From positions 992,001 to 1,056,000 of the forward strand of contig BQUP01000005.1 of NCBI GenBank assembly GCA_022835595.1: a stretch of 64,000 nucleotides of DNA, in the 5' to 3' direction. How positions within the stretch are numbered: the stretch's first letter is position 1; every line of letters begins with the position of its first letter. The translations under genes were made by a program, and so were the position numbers. Below, piece after piece: positions 1 through 12,900 of this stretch. This DNA comes from Cystobasidium ongulense. Its lineage: Eukaryota; Basidiomycota; Cystobasidiomycetes; Cystobasidiales; Cystobasidiaceae. Below the pieces are notes generated by a model that worked only from the letters and a program-made list of their open reading frames with translations, was not told the origin of the DNA and searched no databases.

Positions 1-105
1 CACGCTCACAAATGCCACTTTTACGTGTCCAATAGATCTAAGAACGACAAACCTCGCAGCAAGCGGAGGAAGGTGTCGAGTTCACCTGATGATGATGACT
101 CGTAA
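1..105 (+). CDS. C-terminal stub of an unknown gene
   Basis: Frame 1 is open from the window edge to a TAA at 103-105. The last residues are very basic and then acidic: a KPRSKRRK stretch that looks like a nuclear localisation signal, followed by SSSPDDDDS and the stop. Nothing else of the protein is inside the window, so no family can be named. An intron acceptor may lie near position 50 (ccaatag), in which case only the distal part is coding. The composition suggests a nuclear protein, but this is inference from about 15 residues. Confidence 0.45.
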   Translation, partial: HAHKCHFYVSNRSKNDKPRSKRRKVSSSPDDDDS

Positions 106-605
106 AGTCCTCATTGATTTTCCTGCAAGACTTTTCCCTTGAGGTACCAAAGGAAGGAAGTTTACCTCTTTTAAGTATGTATAGAGCTCTTTCTCCGCAC
201 CATCAATTCTCGCATTCCATCTCTTTCTCTCCCTTTATCATCCTGCATTGCATTTCAAGGGCTATGCCAACCCAGCGTGGATCGCAGTCTGTATGCGTAG
301 TTGAGGAATCCTTCGAAGGCGGAGGCGCTTTTTTTCTACTGTTCTTCCCGCTTCCTTTACAAGTCATTATGAGTCTTTATGTTACTGCATGCCCAGTATT
401 TAGTCAAAAGCAGTAAATGTGAAAAAGAAAAGAAAAAGTGCAATGCAGTTGGAAGGAAAATGATTTATACTTGCGTGCGAGAGTGCTTGCTTCTCACATA
501 CACATAATTATGGCTTTCCAGTTGTGACATTTGACTTAGCTATGCAGAGCCTTAGTCCCCTGGCCTGAATTGCTTGCACTTGCTGGTGAGGTACCGCTCA
601 TGGGT
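106..605. other. Convergent 3' region without a gene
   Basis: About 500 bp between two convergent genes. It is AT-rich and pyrimidine-rich. A 100-codon open frame on the + strand has a low-complexity, Phe/Ser-rich translation that resembles no protein. I read this as two overlapping 3' untranslated regions. Confidence 0.5.
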
Positions 606-2006
606 TTACGTCTGCTTTGCTAGATCGCCATAATACAAGGTAAGGGCTTTAAGTTTTGAGCCCATCCACTCCTCTTCTACTTCGACTTTCTCAGAAGGGT
701 CGACCAAAGCGGCTGCTTGGTATATATCGAGATTTCGAGGTAGAAAATAAGCGATATTCTTTGTCAATTTTCTAGAAATGTCGAATAGTACTTTTCCGTG
801 TTTCGGTAGTAGTCTTGAGAGTGGATAGCTTGCATACATAGATTGATTATTGGTGATTGTAGGGTTGTTTGGTAGATCTCCAGTATCAGGTAATGAGAAA
901 GTTTTATCTGGGTCTTGATCTTCTTTTTCCTCTTCTTGATATGATATACCACCCCAAGGAGGAGACATGAATATCGCATCTATATTTTGTCTCTCTGATT
1001 CTGGTAATTCTGATTGTTCTTTAGCCCATTCTAGATAATCTCCTTGTATAAAAGTTATATACTCTTCTACTCCGTATATTTCAGCGTTGGCTCTTGCGCA
1101 GGCCAATCTTACGGGTGAAGTGTCGATAGCTATGACTGTAGTATGGCAACACAAGCATAGACAGGATATTCAGTTAGATAGTTTGGACGCTAAACGGTAT
1201 TTCGATCCGGCGCTCCGTTACTGACCTTTTTCGCAAGTCATAGCAAATTGTATAGCATTGCCGCCGACACCACAGAAAGCATCTACGATCGTCTTGCATC
1301 TGAGTTGTGTGTCTGAGCATCAGTTGCGAGCTGGCAGAGACGTGTGAGAAATGTCTCATGCTTACCTGCAGCGTTCTGCTATCTGGGCAGCGACGTTTTC
1401 GGGGGTAACGCTGAACCAACCTGGGTGATGGACATGGAGTGCTTGAGCATGAGGAACAGAAGGGAGCAAGCTCGGTATGAGCAGCGCATACGTGATCTAC
1501 GCACCGTCATAGTCCATCTGTATCCCTTCGTCGTACCTCGAGAAGAGACGGTAGCGTTGATGCCAGTCTGCAGATATGTCCAAAGCTTCAGCATAGGATG
1601 AACACCAGCACAGACTGGACACGATGGACTCACACTTTTTCAGGGCGGGAGGGATGTTAGCTTGTGTGAAGCGTGTCTGTATGCCTCGCTGGTCTGCTGC
1701 TCCTGTCGTAGCCGTCTCTACACGCTTTCTCTTGCCCAGGCTTTTTTCCGACTGCTGGACAGCGGGTGCTTCTTCAGCAGGCTGGGTGGGTATCAGTTGA
1801 TCCTCGGGCGTGGGCGACGAGGACGACGAGACTGCATCTTGTGTGGGTCCAGTGGCTGCTCCTGCTGCCGACGTCGATGCTTGGTCGAGCGAGTTCGAGG
1901 TGCTCGCTGCAGGCTGGATCTCTCGCAGAGCTGGACGAAAGTACTGCCGGACGGCGTACGAGAGCGTGCGCGCGTTGGCCTGGACTCTGCGACCAGACTT
2001 TCCCAT
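606..2006 (-). CDS. TGS1: Trimethylguanosine synthase (cap hypermethylase)
   Basis: Converts the m7G cap of snRNAs, snoRNAs and telomerase RNA into the m2,2,7G cap using S-adenosylmethionine; nuclear/nucleolar in known members. Five exons splice in frame to 364 residues (introns 1633-1568, 1504-1421, 1365-1300, 1225-1136). The first junction restores KKYWHQRYRLFSRYDEGI and the second DGWFSVTPE, both hallmarks of the family. The SAM-binding core follows as VDAFCGVGGNAIQFA, then VIAIDTSPVRLACARANAE, and the catalytic motif MSPPWGGISY near residue 255. The N-terminal 100 residues (start MGKSGRRVQANARTL) are Ser/Thr/Ala-rich and probably disordered. The minimal fungal length fits, since fungal TGS1 lacks the long animal N-terminus. 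The start codon is 193 bp from that of the divergent neighbour. Confidence 0.93.
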
Positions 2007-2199
2007 GGTGAGGAGTGTGGTGTGGCCTATGGAGGATGCAGGATGGCTGAGAGATCAGATAAGATGAGAGCGAGGATGCTCGACAAGGATAAGTGTCAGT
2101 CAGGCAAGTCATGCGGATGGTGATTGATTGATCCAAGGCGGCGAGGACAGCAAGCACGCCAGCTTGACTGCATCCCATCCTGCTCACTCACCCTCGACC

Positions 2200-5128
2200 A
2201 TGGCTGGCGACACGAATGGCGCAAGCTTCACCTGCTTCTTTTACGGTGTGTGCGCGTATAGCTAGCTGTCAGCACGTCGCTGGACTGATGGTGGTTCGAG
2301 TCGACATCAGGCACGCTGATGAACGATGCCATCCTGCGTCGGGTGATTGGCACCACCAGCGACCATCTCGAGATAGCTGATGCCCTGCTCAAGGTTGGTG
2401 GGATGAGTGCTGGCTGGCTGGCTGGCTGGCTGGCTGTCCTGTCAGGTGTCAGATGCCAATTATGACTGACCATCCATGGCACTGATTGATGCAATTGCCC
2501 AACGGTCCTCGTTGCATCTGACGTCCAGAACCACACCCGGCACCACGTCAAGCACGCCGACTATCCCGCCGTCGTCCCTGCCGCATCGGGCAGGCAGGTC
2601 ATGCAGCGCCCACTCTCCGACGACGAGGCCAGCGTTCGCGGATCCGTCGTCAATGGCCTGACTGCAGCCGACATGCGCTTGCTCGACGTCTTTGAGGGAG
2701 ATGTAAGTTCTTACTCGCATTTATTCGGAATGTCCTTTGAAAGCTCAACACACCTCTGTCTTTGCGTTATCCTGCTAGGAATACGAACGTCAAGCCGTCA
2801 AAGTCGAGCTGCTATCCTCATGGCGAGCCACGACAGGATCACACACCCCTCCCAACGAAACTGACACCCAAGCACTCGTGCCGACCGACATTTACATCTG
2901 GACAGATCCCTTATCAAAGCTCGAACCGTCATTGTGGTCGTACGAAGCATTCTTACGCGACAAAGCGCACATGTGGATAGGTAACGGCCACAGTGATGCT
3001 GAATATCTCGAAGTCGACCGAAGGCGACAAATGGAGGGGAAAATAGTAAGAGAGAAAACGAATGGAAATGGATTTCAAGGCAATTTACGTCAACCTACAT
3101 TTGGGCATGCAATGAGAGATGAACATTTCTCATTTGAAAAGGGTTATATAAACCTCAATCACGGTGGTAGAGGGGCGACTCCAAAGCCTGTCTTGAAGGC
3201 CAAATTGGAATGGATGGGTCAGTCATCGGGTTCTGTCAATACTGCCTTTAGCACTCGTAAACGATCCTGACTGACCAAGACTGCCATCATTTTCAGAAAA
3301 AGCAGAGGGTGCTCCAGACCGTTTCGCACAACAGATCTACCCCAAAGAACTTCCAAAAGTCCGCGAAGCTATATCACCAATTCTCAATGCCGATCCGGAT
3401 AACTTGGCATTGTGGGTAGATTCATGTCCTCTTCCTGCCCGTCTGAAGTTTGTCTTGTTGGACGAGGTCTTTTCCAGCTGACATTCCAATTCTTGCGCTT
3501 CTGCTCTCTTCTTCTCCAGTGTTCTGAACGCAACAACCGGAGTGAACGCCGTCTTACGGAGTATCCGCTGGCAAAAAGGGGATTGTCTTCTCTATTTCCC
3601 GGGTGCTGTATATGGAGCTTGTGAAGCTACCGTTCTATTCGTACGAGATCACTACGGTATCGAACTAGTCCCCGTCAATTTCTACGTTCCACAAACGCAC
3701 GAAGAGATACTCCGCATTACGCGAGATACTATAGAAGTTGCGCGAAAAAAGCTAGGTGATAACGGAAGGATACGTCTAGGTTTGATGGATTCTATTTGTT
3801 CTATGCCTGGAGTCGTCCTCCCATGGGAGAGGCTATGCGCACTTTTCAAAGAATATAATATACTCAGCTTGGTGGATGCGGCTCATCTAATGGGTCATAA
3901 AAAGATAGATCTGCGAGATTCAGATCCTGATTTTTGGGTCTCAAATGTACATAAATGGTGCTTTGCACCTAGGAGTGTGTCGGTTCTATACGTGGGTAGC
4001 TTGTTTTATCGAAACATTAAGGCGACAACTAGCTAACACTTTTTCCTCTTGGAATATTCAGGTGCCCGAGAGGTAAGCAAACCGAAGAGCTTTAGCTAAT
4101 CGGTCATTGTCACTAACTTTCCCTTACTATCACTCCAACAGAAACCACCATCTCATAGAAACAAGTAAGCTATAAAACCCAATGACCAACTACTGATCGC
4201 GCCGCTTCATTTGGGTTACTGAATTATCGTTTTCTGAATTTCTCTTTGTAGTGCCTATATCCTTCGGCTATTCTCCTTCAATAGAGACTAAGACAATCAA
4301 CACACCTTCGACTTTCAAGACTTGTTTCTCATTCACAGGGACTCAAGATTTCAGTAATGTTCTAGCTATTACCGAAGGTAGGTTATTTTTCTTAACCCGT
4401 TCAATCTAAAGGAAAACGGCTGATACGGACACCGTTGACTTTCTCTGTCCTTCCTTTCATTCAATCGTAAATCTAAAAGCTCTGAAATTCCGTCAAGAAT
4501 GTGGAGGAGAAGATCGTATTATGGAATATAACCACGAATTAGTCAAAGATGGTGCTGCGTTACTTGCTAATACTCTCGGGACTTCCTATATGGAGAACGC
4601 GGAAAAGAGTCTCATAGGCTGCATGGTGAGTGGTCAATCATATGTGATAGTTTGCAGCAATGAAAAGCTGTAGACTATAGATCCAACAAGCTGAACTCAC
4701 TCGTCCGATATACCAGGCAAACATTGAACTACCTGTCAAGATTGCACCAGAGCAGCAATGGAACTTCTCACAGGCTCTAGTCAATGCGCTGCTGGATGAC
4801 TATAACATTTCAGCTCCGTGCTACGTATATGACGGGAAGCTATACGTGAGGATAGCAGGTGAGCAATTCATTGACATGGCACCGTGTCACTGGGGAATAT
4901 ATACCATGTGTCATTGCTCCAAAAACGATGCCTAAAGCTACACTATGTGGAAACAAACAAATACTGATGATTAATGATTTTCATCTCTAAATTTACCTAT
5001 TTACCTATATACCGTAATGTCTCAACCTTAAAGCTCAAATTTACAACGAGATAAGCGATTATGAAGCATTGGCTACGGCTCTGACAGAATTATTGAAGAA
5101 ACAAGACACGATCCTCAAAGGTCTTTAA
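2200..5128 (+). CDS. Fusion: AIG2-like gamma-glutamylcyclotransferase + class-V PLP lyase (Egt2-like)
   Basis: Twelve exons join in frame to 623 residues. Residues about 12-180 form an AIG2/GGCT-like domain: FFYGTLMNDAILRRVIG at the start, HTRHHVKHADYPAVVP, LRLLDVFEG-type core (here MRLLDVFEGDEYER) and the typical tail SYEAFLRDKAHMWIG. Without a stop or a required splice the same exon (2779-3217) runs into a class-V aminotransferase-fold domain from about residue 211: FGHAMRDEHFSFEKGYINLN, then NATTGVNAV, LVDAAHLMGH and the PLP-lysine motif FWVSNVHKW. That domain matches fungal proteins annotated as hercynylcysteine sulfoxide lyase (Egt2) or isopenicillin-N-epimerase-like. Known GGCT enzymes release 5-oxoproline from gamma-glutamyl amines; the PLP domain is expected to cleave a C-S bond. 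Whether both work on one thiol pathway is inference. Exon 7 is only 11 nt (4062-4072) and exon 8 only 23 nt. An internal in-frame ATG at 3031 could start a separate PLP protein, but the first part would then lack a stop. Confidence 0.8.
2411..2436. repeat. (TGGC)n microsatellite
   Basis: About six and a half copies of TGGC inside the second intron (2394-2528) of the AIG2-PLP fusion gene. It does not touch the splice sites. Likely length-polymorphic. Confidence 0.85.
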
Positions 5129-5383
5129 GGTGTTCCTTATACAGAAAGTGCACGTCTTGCGGATGATAGGGGATGAGGGTTCCTTTCTTGCTATGCTATG
5201 AATATAGGTGGCAAGCGTAGGGAAGAGGTTTTCCAATTTGCTAAAGTTTCAGGATCGTCCACTATTATCGTGTATATAGGTAGACTTGCCATATCCTTGG
5301 GCGAGTCTTGAACTATTTGTATCCATCTCAATCAACCTAGTCATCGATACCGAACATTTGTGCATAACCGAACGTGAATCTAT

Positions 5384-8098
5384 TCAAGACGTTATGATTT
5401 CGTTTTGTATTGTCTCTTCCTCGACAGCTTCTGTGCTATAGCCATTCCAATTTGGTCTTCTCACTCGTACGAAGAGTAGACAAAGGAAAGTCAGAGTAAA
5501 GGTACTTGCACCAACTACGAAGAATGCTTCAGGCCAAGTATCAACTGTCGATCTAGATATGCATAGGGATTGTCGATGGAAGTTCAAGAAGCTCAGCGAT
5601 TCATCCAACTTTTACTTCGGCTCTGTTCGGCCGAGTTAACGAAGATGATAGAATGAACTTACGCATAAACACCATTGAATAAAATAGGACCAGCAACTTG
5701 AGCGAAAATAATTTGAAGAACAGAAAGTGCGCCCATTAAAGAACCAGTTTCATTTGGGTCTGCAAACATCAAGCATAGACTTGAAAGAGCAGGATTTGCC
5801 CCCGATCCTAAAGCTTGTACCATGACGAATAGTATAAAATGTGATGCTGTTGTTGTAAAACATAATGCTACGTAAGAGATAATGTCGAGTACTATTGAGA
5901 TGCGGGCTAGTCGAAGATCGAATTCTGTAGAAATGCAGGAGAGAGGAAAAGAGGTGAGGAAATGTGTCAGGTCATATGGACGAGAGAAGTACCAAGGCAT
6001 TGAGCTTGTGAGCGTGATTGACCTACTGTAATCATGTATCAAACGATGCTGCTTTGTATGAGCATCCCATTCATCATTTTCAATCTGAGAAAACGTCGAA
6101 GCGTTATTCGCAGCCGTATCTTTACGGTTATCGGCCTCTGCAGATGATGATTCCGCATTATCTTCACTTTGACCATTTTCGTAAGCTGCATAGGAGGAAG
6201 ATGTGGTAGTAGTAGGATGAGGGTCTCGTTCAGGTTCTTGATGAGGTTTTCTAATAATCTTGATTAATAATGGAATAGCAACGCATAGTGCGACTATTCT
6301 AGTTGCTCCCATCAAAGATATAAAGTTCCCTAATTGAATACTCGTCCAACCGAACTTAAGTTGTGCATATTGCATTTTAACAGAGTAGATTGACTTTGAG
6401 GGTAAAATCAAAGGAGACACAGCGAGTGTAGTAAGGTAAAGGGTGCACATCAGCATGTGAAATCCTAGAATAGCAGGACAATGGAAGATCGAGCTCACCA
6501 TCATCATAGAGTATAGACCGGTGGTAATAGCCAATATAGGCAAACTCCAATCCAATCCTCCCTTATCTCTTTTTCTCGGTCCAAGGAGAGCCAAAGGTTC
6601 AAAGACAGTAGTAGCGGGTCTAACAAAATTCTTAATGTTGATCCAAGATCTTTTTATATTTCCATATCCTTCACTATCTGCTTTAATAGCCTCTTCTTTC
6701 GCAAGATCCATTTTCTCTTGTTTCTTGTCATTATAAGTTTTTCTAGCTTTTAATTGTTTCTCCCGAGATAATGACTCGGGCATTATTGTCGCGTTCAATA
6801 AAAATTGTAGACATTGTACAATGAAAGCGGCATAAAAAGGAGTGAGTGGATTTCCTGTTAGTTGTATGGATAATGAACCGATAGCGGGTCCGATAGCTAT
6901 TCCAGCGAAAACTGTTCCCATCATGATGGAAAAAGTACCAGCTCTTGAGCCCTCTCCTGTGCAGTCTCCGATCTGTTGGGGCGAGGAGAAATGTACGCGA
7001 TTCAGCTTGGAGAGTGGTAAGGATAAAGGATATCCAGAGAGCTTACGTATGCACTCATTATAGACTGACCGCCACCCATACCAGCGAATATGCCCTCCAG
7101 AGCAGGGCAGAGCAGGACCCACCAATAGCTTATATCCTTTGGTCTGCTCAATACGACGAGCAACACCAAGTCACCCAAAGCAATACTGAGTGTATTGAGG
7201 GAGATGCACCATTTCCTGCCTATTCTATCTGAAAGAGCGCCCCACCAAGGGGCAGTCACGATGCACAGCGTGCCCATGATGAACTGGTTGGCTAAGTTCA
7301 AAGTTGCTACTTTTTTCTGGACCGTAGTTGAATGTCTGCATTGTTCTGGAGTGAGGAGGAGGATGGGGAGAAGGTCATCCCTGTCCGTGTTTGGGTGGGA
7401 CAGCATCGTGTCGGTGTTGATCTGGGCGCATATCGCCTGGGTGAACTGCTCAATCTTTGCAGCTACGAGGATGCCCATGCCTAGGGCCATGATGAGCATG
7501 CTGACGTGGATCTGCAATGCAATGCAATGCAAGTGCATGAGGGGTGGCTCTGTCAGGATGTGCATGGCTTCTTGCGGTAGATGGGCACGAGGGACTCACA
7601 TAGGCTGGATGAGGCACGCGGTACCATGGCTGCAGATAGTGTCAGAGTGCATTTGAACCAGTCAGTGTGTTGAAGCTGTATGCTATCCAGCTTGACGCTG
7701 TCCAGCGTGCTTGCACTTGGGCGATCGCCAGCAGGTGAGCAGCGGGTATAGCAGATAGATAGACCAGGCAGCAGCACAGTCTTGCCTACTCTGCCTTGTC
7801 ATCTCTGCTGCTGTGTCTGCTGCACCTTGTCGTCCACCCTCGACTCCACTCCACTCACCATCGTGCGAGGCTTTCCTAGCAGGGAAGTGTGCTCGTCGGC
7901 GTCGACGCTGCCGTCACCACCGTCCCGCAGCTGGTCATCGCGGTGCGAGTGTCGCTGTAGCCCTGCATCTGCACCACCCGGCATGCTGTGGGCGCGAGAT
8001 GGGCCAGCCGTGGATGCAGCCATGTGTGCAGCCGACAGGATGCGAGGGCCGTCGTCTTCGCTGGGTGCGCTGGTCAAGCCTGGTCGGTATCGGGGCAT
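5384..8098 (-). CDS. Major facilitator superfamily transporter, TetA-like
   Basis: Plasma-membrane or vacuolar proton-coupled transporter; substrate not identifiable. Six exons splice in frame to 703 residues. The cytoplasmic N-terminus ends DADEHTSLLGKPRTM (an acidic dileucine-type motif, DEHTSLL, that often directs vacuolar sorting), then PWYRVPHPAYIHVSMLIMAL opens helix 1. The MFS motif A loop is APWWGALSDRIGRKW, and GEGSRAGTFSIMMGTVFAG corresponds to helices 4-5. A long polar loop (about residues 420-480, Ser/Asp/Glu-rich) separates the two halves. The last exon ends RPNWNGYSTEAVEEE and a short acidic tail. The exon-2 piece is only 30 nt (7629-7600). Divergent from ARV1 with 246 bp between start codons. 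Confidence 0.85.
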
Positions 8099-8344
8099 TG
8101 ATGATGCTGTTGGAGGAGGAGGAGCACTCTATCTTGCAGTTATCGAGTCGGCGATGAGAGCGCAGTCGAGTGCACCATCGTCGAGTTGGAGCATGTAATA
8201 ACGCAGTAATGATGATGAGCTTGCATGTGCTTCTCTTCTCTATCGACTCGTGATCTTCTTTATCAGCGAGCAACTGATCCCGAGACTCGACTGACACGAG
8301 ATTCAAGACATGACCATGGTCAAGACGACACATGATATGCTACA

Positions 8345-9527
8345 ATGATATGCGTCAACTGCGGACATCCCGCTGCCCACCTCGTCAACAAACTCGGAAA
8401 AGCAGAATATGCCCTGCAGGCCTGCGTGTGCTTGTTGTGTTCACGGTCTTCAGGATACACGCACTAACTGCCCACCATCCAGCCATCATGCAACACCTTC
8501 TGCGATCCATACATCGAAACAGACTCGCTCTCCATCTTCATTGACCTCCTGCTGGTCAAAACGGCGGTATACAGACATGTGCTGTACAACCTGGACAAGC
8601 GCAAGAGATATCCTCTCAAACTCGCATTCACAGTAACCCTCGCTGATGTTTGTAAGCCTGCCAATCATACCTACTCACTCATTTGCACTCTTGCTAAAGC
8701 CATCCCCGTCCACAGATCTCACATGGTCCAAGAATGGTGAATAGCAGCCTTGCTTGCGCTGAGCTGAGCCATAGACTGGTCAAATACTATACTTACATAT
8801 ATGCATCTTTTCAGTGCTTGAGTCTTCAAACAGCCACGAGCAAGCACTCAAGCCTGTTTTCAACCAGTTAAAGAGTATGTATCTCCCATCAAGCCCCACA
8901 ACACCTACCGTACTTTGAGCATGTCTAACGCTGCCATCCTCTTCTAAACTCTTGCTAGACATCGTCTTCATCCATCTCACAACCATCACAGCCTGTACGA
9001 TTCTCAAACCTACACGGGGCCTAGATGATAGACCAGCGTACGTCTCTTCGCCTATATATCCAGAGTCCGACTGATAAAAGACTTGCTAACTACTCAATCG
9101 TAAAATAACCCAAATGATGGCAGTATTACATGGTACACCATCTCAGAAGCTCTCTTTCTATCAAGTATAACAAGATTATTCTTCATGTCACTGACTTTAA
9201 TATGGCCAGAAGGTCTCGCGTATCATTCTTTCAAACTCTCGAATAATCTAGATACTATAAATATAGAAACGGGGGATTTATTATTGACTGCTTTGGAATT
9301 CGTTAATCGAACGATAGCTCTATCAGGTGAGAATATGCGACTTTGTTTATCCTATTCATACATTTTTTACCGTTTTGGCTCAGTTTGGTCAAAGTGCTGA
9401 TATCAAAGTCCTTCATTTCCAAATGGTGGACCCTTTCCCTTTAGCTTTACTCCAAGATGATCTCGTAGGGTTCACAATCAGCCTATTAATTTCAATAGCT
9501 ACTTTCTTTACCCCATCCATAGGCTGA
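8345..9527 (+). CDS. ARV1: ARV1 sterol/sphingolipid homeostasis protein
   Basis: ER membrane protein needed for normal sterol distribution, sphingolipid and GPI-anchor metabolism. Seven exons give 243 residues. The zinc-ribbon-like Arv1 homology domain is complete: MICVNCGHPAAHLVNKLGKA at the N-terminus, then across the first intron ACPSCNTFCDPYIETD with the second CxxC pair, and FIDLLLVKTAVYRHVLYN, the most conserved stretch of the family. Hydrophobic segments follow (IVFIHLTTITACTIL; SITRLFFMSLTLIW; LVGFTISLLISIATFF). The last junction (9326/9409) was chosen because it reads into a membrane segment ending FFTPSIG; an alternative acceptor a few bases upstream would end the protein early. The length is normal for fungal Arv1. 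Confidence 0.93.
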
Positions 9528-9991
9528 GGCCCCACGTCAAGCAATTCATATACAAAAGGCAGCAGCTCGAAGCCTGAATCGATGCATGATCTATGCAACC
9601 ATGCTTCGTCAGAGGGCGAGAAAGCCTTGTAGAGCGTGGCAAGCGGAAACGACTACACGACTGCAGAAGGTCTTTAGCTTACGGTAGTAAAACTATGAGG
9701 AAGCTCATACACCACAAGCATTTTCAATTCTAAGAAGAAAAGTACTATGAAGAAGATCGATATTTATTACTTGTTGAACCAGGAAGAAGGAAAGACCCGT
9801 GTAGGCTGTCTTTCGTGTGAGCCCTTCAACAACAAATCGAATATTGTGACGACATAGAAAAGTTATATCAAGGTCGACCGGGTGGCATGCTTGCTCTCCT
9901 AGCAGCCATATTCCTCTCATATCCTCCTCCATCACGATTCTCAGTATCTCTCGAGGGGTACTGCTTCTCATATTCTTCTCCAACACATTCG
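9528..9991. other. Convergent 3' region without a gene
   Basis: 464 bp between the stop of ARV1 and the stop of the Ser-rich protein on the other strand. Short open frames here have no protein-like features. I see no repeats or RNA gene. Confidence 0.45.
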
Positions 9992-12900
9992 CTACATCCA
10001 CATTTGGCAGAGTGGATTTTTTTCCCCACCACTTTGAGTGTTAATATCCGTACTGTGAAACCTCGGCATATCCGGCTTGTTTTTACGCGCATTACGGGAA
10101 GAGGAAGGGGTCCAATGAGTGGTAGAAGATGAAGGTATAACAGGCATAGAAGCTCTATGTTGTTGATTTAAAGAAGATAAAGCAGGTCTACCAGATGATA
10201 GACTCGAAACAGAAGAAGAAGAAGCTTTTTCTTCCCACTTCTGAGCGATTGTAGAGACTCTTCTCCCATGTTTATTGCCAGATCCAGATATAGTTGAATT
10301 CTCATTGTGATCAATTCTTTGACGTGATTGAGATTGTGGAGAATTAGATTGAAGACGAGCTTGTTGTTTCTCCTCTGCATATCTAGCTTTCATACGAGCT
10401 ACGAAGCTCTTTTCAGAAGCTGTACTTTCGATGGAGAGGGATCTTTCCAGTTGTGCTCCACCACCACCACCGTCACCGTGTGTCTGCCTTCTTTCCTTAT
10501 TGCCATCATTCTTATCCTCCTCTTGATTGTTCATGCCTGAACCCTTTTCCTCTCGCGAATTCGACGAAGGATGATGTGGAGGACTAGTATAAGATTCAAA
10601 ATTTCGAGAGTATGAAGTAGCAGAAGTATCAGCACCAGTAGTACCTAAACTAAGTGTAGGACTATCTCCTAGACTATTAGAAGAAGAAACACTAGATCTA
10701 GATTCGTAGGATTTTGTTTGTAAATGTCGTTTATTTAAATCTTGTTCAGGTGACGTTTCTTCAATCACAAAACCAGTAGGTAATGTTGTTCTTGAATTCT
10801 CACCATCATGATGACCTTTTTCAGATATCTTCTCTTGGGAATGTCGGGTTTTATGACGATTATCATTGTCAGGAAAATAACCAACTTTACCAGATTGAGA
10901 GGGTGAATAACTTAAAGCAGGTTGTAAAAGTGGTGTTATTCTAGCATTTTCATTGTCTCTCAGAGTAGGTGAAGTTTCTGTATGTCCTACTTGTTCGTTT
11001 CTTGCCATCCTTTGTGTAGTCTTTAAGGATTCAGGGAAAAATGAAGTATCAACAATAGGTTTACTATTTACGTTTCGTTGTGTTACTGTAGCATCATGAT
11101 CCATAATTACACTTGAATCATGATGATGATATATCTGTTCAACTGGAAAAGAAACAGATCTCATCCCATTTCCTCCTGTTTGATGATATTTCTCATCTCC
11201 ATTTCCACCTCCTTTTACTGATAGATGCCCATATCTATCACTAGTACCGCCGCCACTACTACTACCACGTGGAGTAGATTCTTGATCTATTAAATGATTC
11301 AGACTTGCTGAGCGAGGTACTGAAGATACGTTCAAAGTAGAAGAAGGAGAAGAGCCAGAAGTAGTAGTACTCAGATTTGAATATGTTCTATTTGGGCCTG
11401 AGGAAGGATGAGGAGGAATTGGAGACGGTAGCCTGTTATTGCTATTTTGGGGGAAAGAAGTATCACTTCCAGTTCTAGAACGTGATGGTACTGTTCTTTC
11501 AGGATCAATCGTAAATGGAGCTCTAGGAGGCATAAGATCATCTAATGTTCTTCCTCCTACTTCTGATGATATATTCCGATGTTGCTGTTCTGAAATGGAA
11601 GGTGAAGAACTCCCTGATCTTGAAGAAGAAGGATGAAGGGAGGCTAGAGGGTGTACATGGCCTTGCAATTTTGCAATATTTTCATGCTTCTCTTGCGACT
11701 GTGCCGTACCATCATTGACTGACGCTTGTATTCTGCCCAGCTCGTCAATATCGGTCAAATCACTAGGCCAACACCACGGCATCTGTTCCATCGAAGCATG
11801 TCCATTTTTCCCGATTCCACCATTTGAAGGAGTATTTGAAGGTCCCAGTAAAGCTTGTACAGCAAGTACATTTCCAATTATCCCACCTAATTTTTTAACA
11901 ATTTCACAATTTCTTCTAAATTCAATCTCAGATAAACAAGTTAAAGATCTACAAACTTCTTTAACAATGAATTCTCTTTTTATAGCCATTGAATTATTAT
12001 GAGATAATTTAGATTTAGCTATCTCTTCTGTCAAGTTTGATAAAATGGGAACAAATTGTTCATGTATTTTTTGATGTGATTGATTTGAAACTACTTGTAA
12101 TGAAGATCTTATTTTCTTGTCATATGTATAATTTGCTTTCTTTAATTTCATATCTAATGTTTCAATTAAATCATCTTGTATACGTTCTTCCTTTGCTATT
12201 TTCTTGAATGTTTTACCTATGATTTCATTTATTAAATCATATTCCCTCGCTAAGTGACGTGAAAATTTAGTTGATATTTCAGAGAGTGAATCGAATAAAG
12301 TTGATGTTGTAGAAAGTGATGATACTGAATTGGTGTGAGATTGTATTCGCAGCAAGTTGTAGCAGGTTAGCTGGATAGCCTGCCGGGACTACGGATGAAG
12401 GAATACTCACAGATGGAATAAGGCTCCCTGGATTTGTTGGTTGCACCATTATTCCCATCTCCCATACTTGCCGCAAGTTCTCTACCAGCTTTAGCGAGTC
12501 TCTTTTCCACTTTTGCCAGTCTCGAGCTCAGTTCCCTGTATTCGTCCATAGCGACGAGTAGGGTTTCTAAACACTTCAACGACTTTTGGAGCGTTGGACG
12601 GTCGATTGGGTTTGGGGGAGTAGTTGTTGCCCAGTTGTTATTGTTGAGGTCTAAAGGAGTGCTTGAAACCGCGTTTGATGAGGTGGGGTAGGGACTGTCG
12701 AGTCTGGGGGAAGGCACGGGGCTAGCATTGCGTGAAGTGGCATGCAATGAAGGCGATAGTCCACCATGTGAAGATGAAGGGTGCATGATGGGTCCAAAGT
12801 AGCCTGCAGTGGGTGAGGGATCCAGTCCAGGCGATGAGCCGTATGGGGTCGACATGCCAGATGGGCGGGGGTAATTTGCGGTCGAGTGAGAAGTGTCGAG

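Noticed and set aside
2290-2304. tRNA T-loop-like string ggttcgagtcg
   Set aside because: It lies at the end of the first intron of the fusion gene; no acceptor stem, anticodon arm or D-arm can be formed around it.
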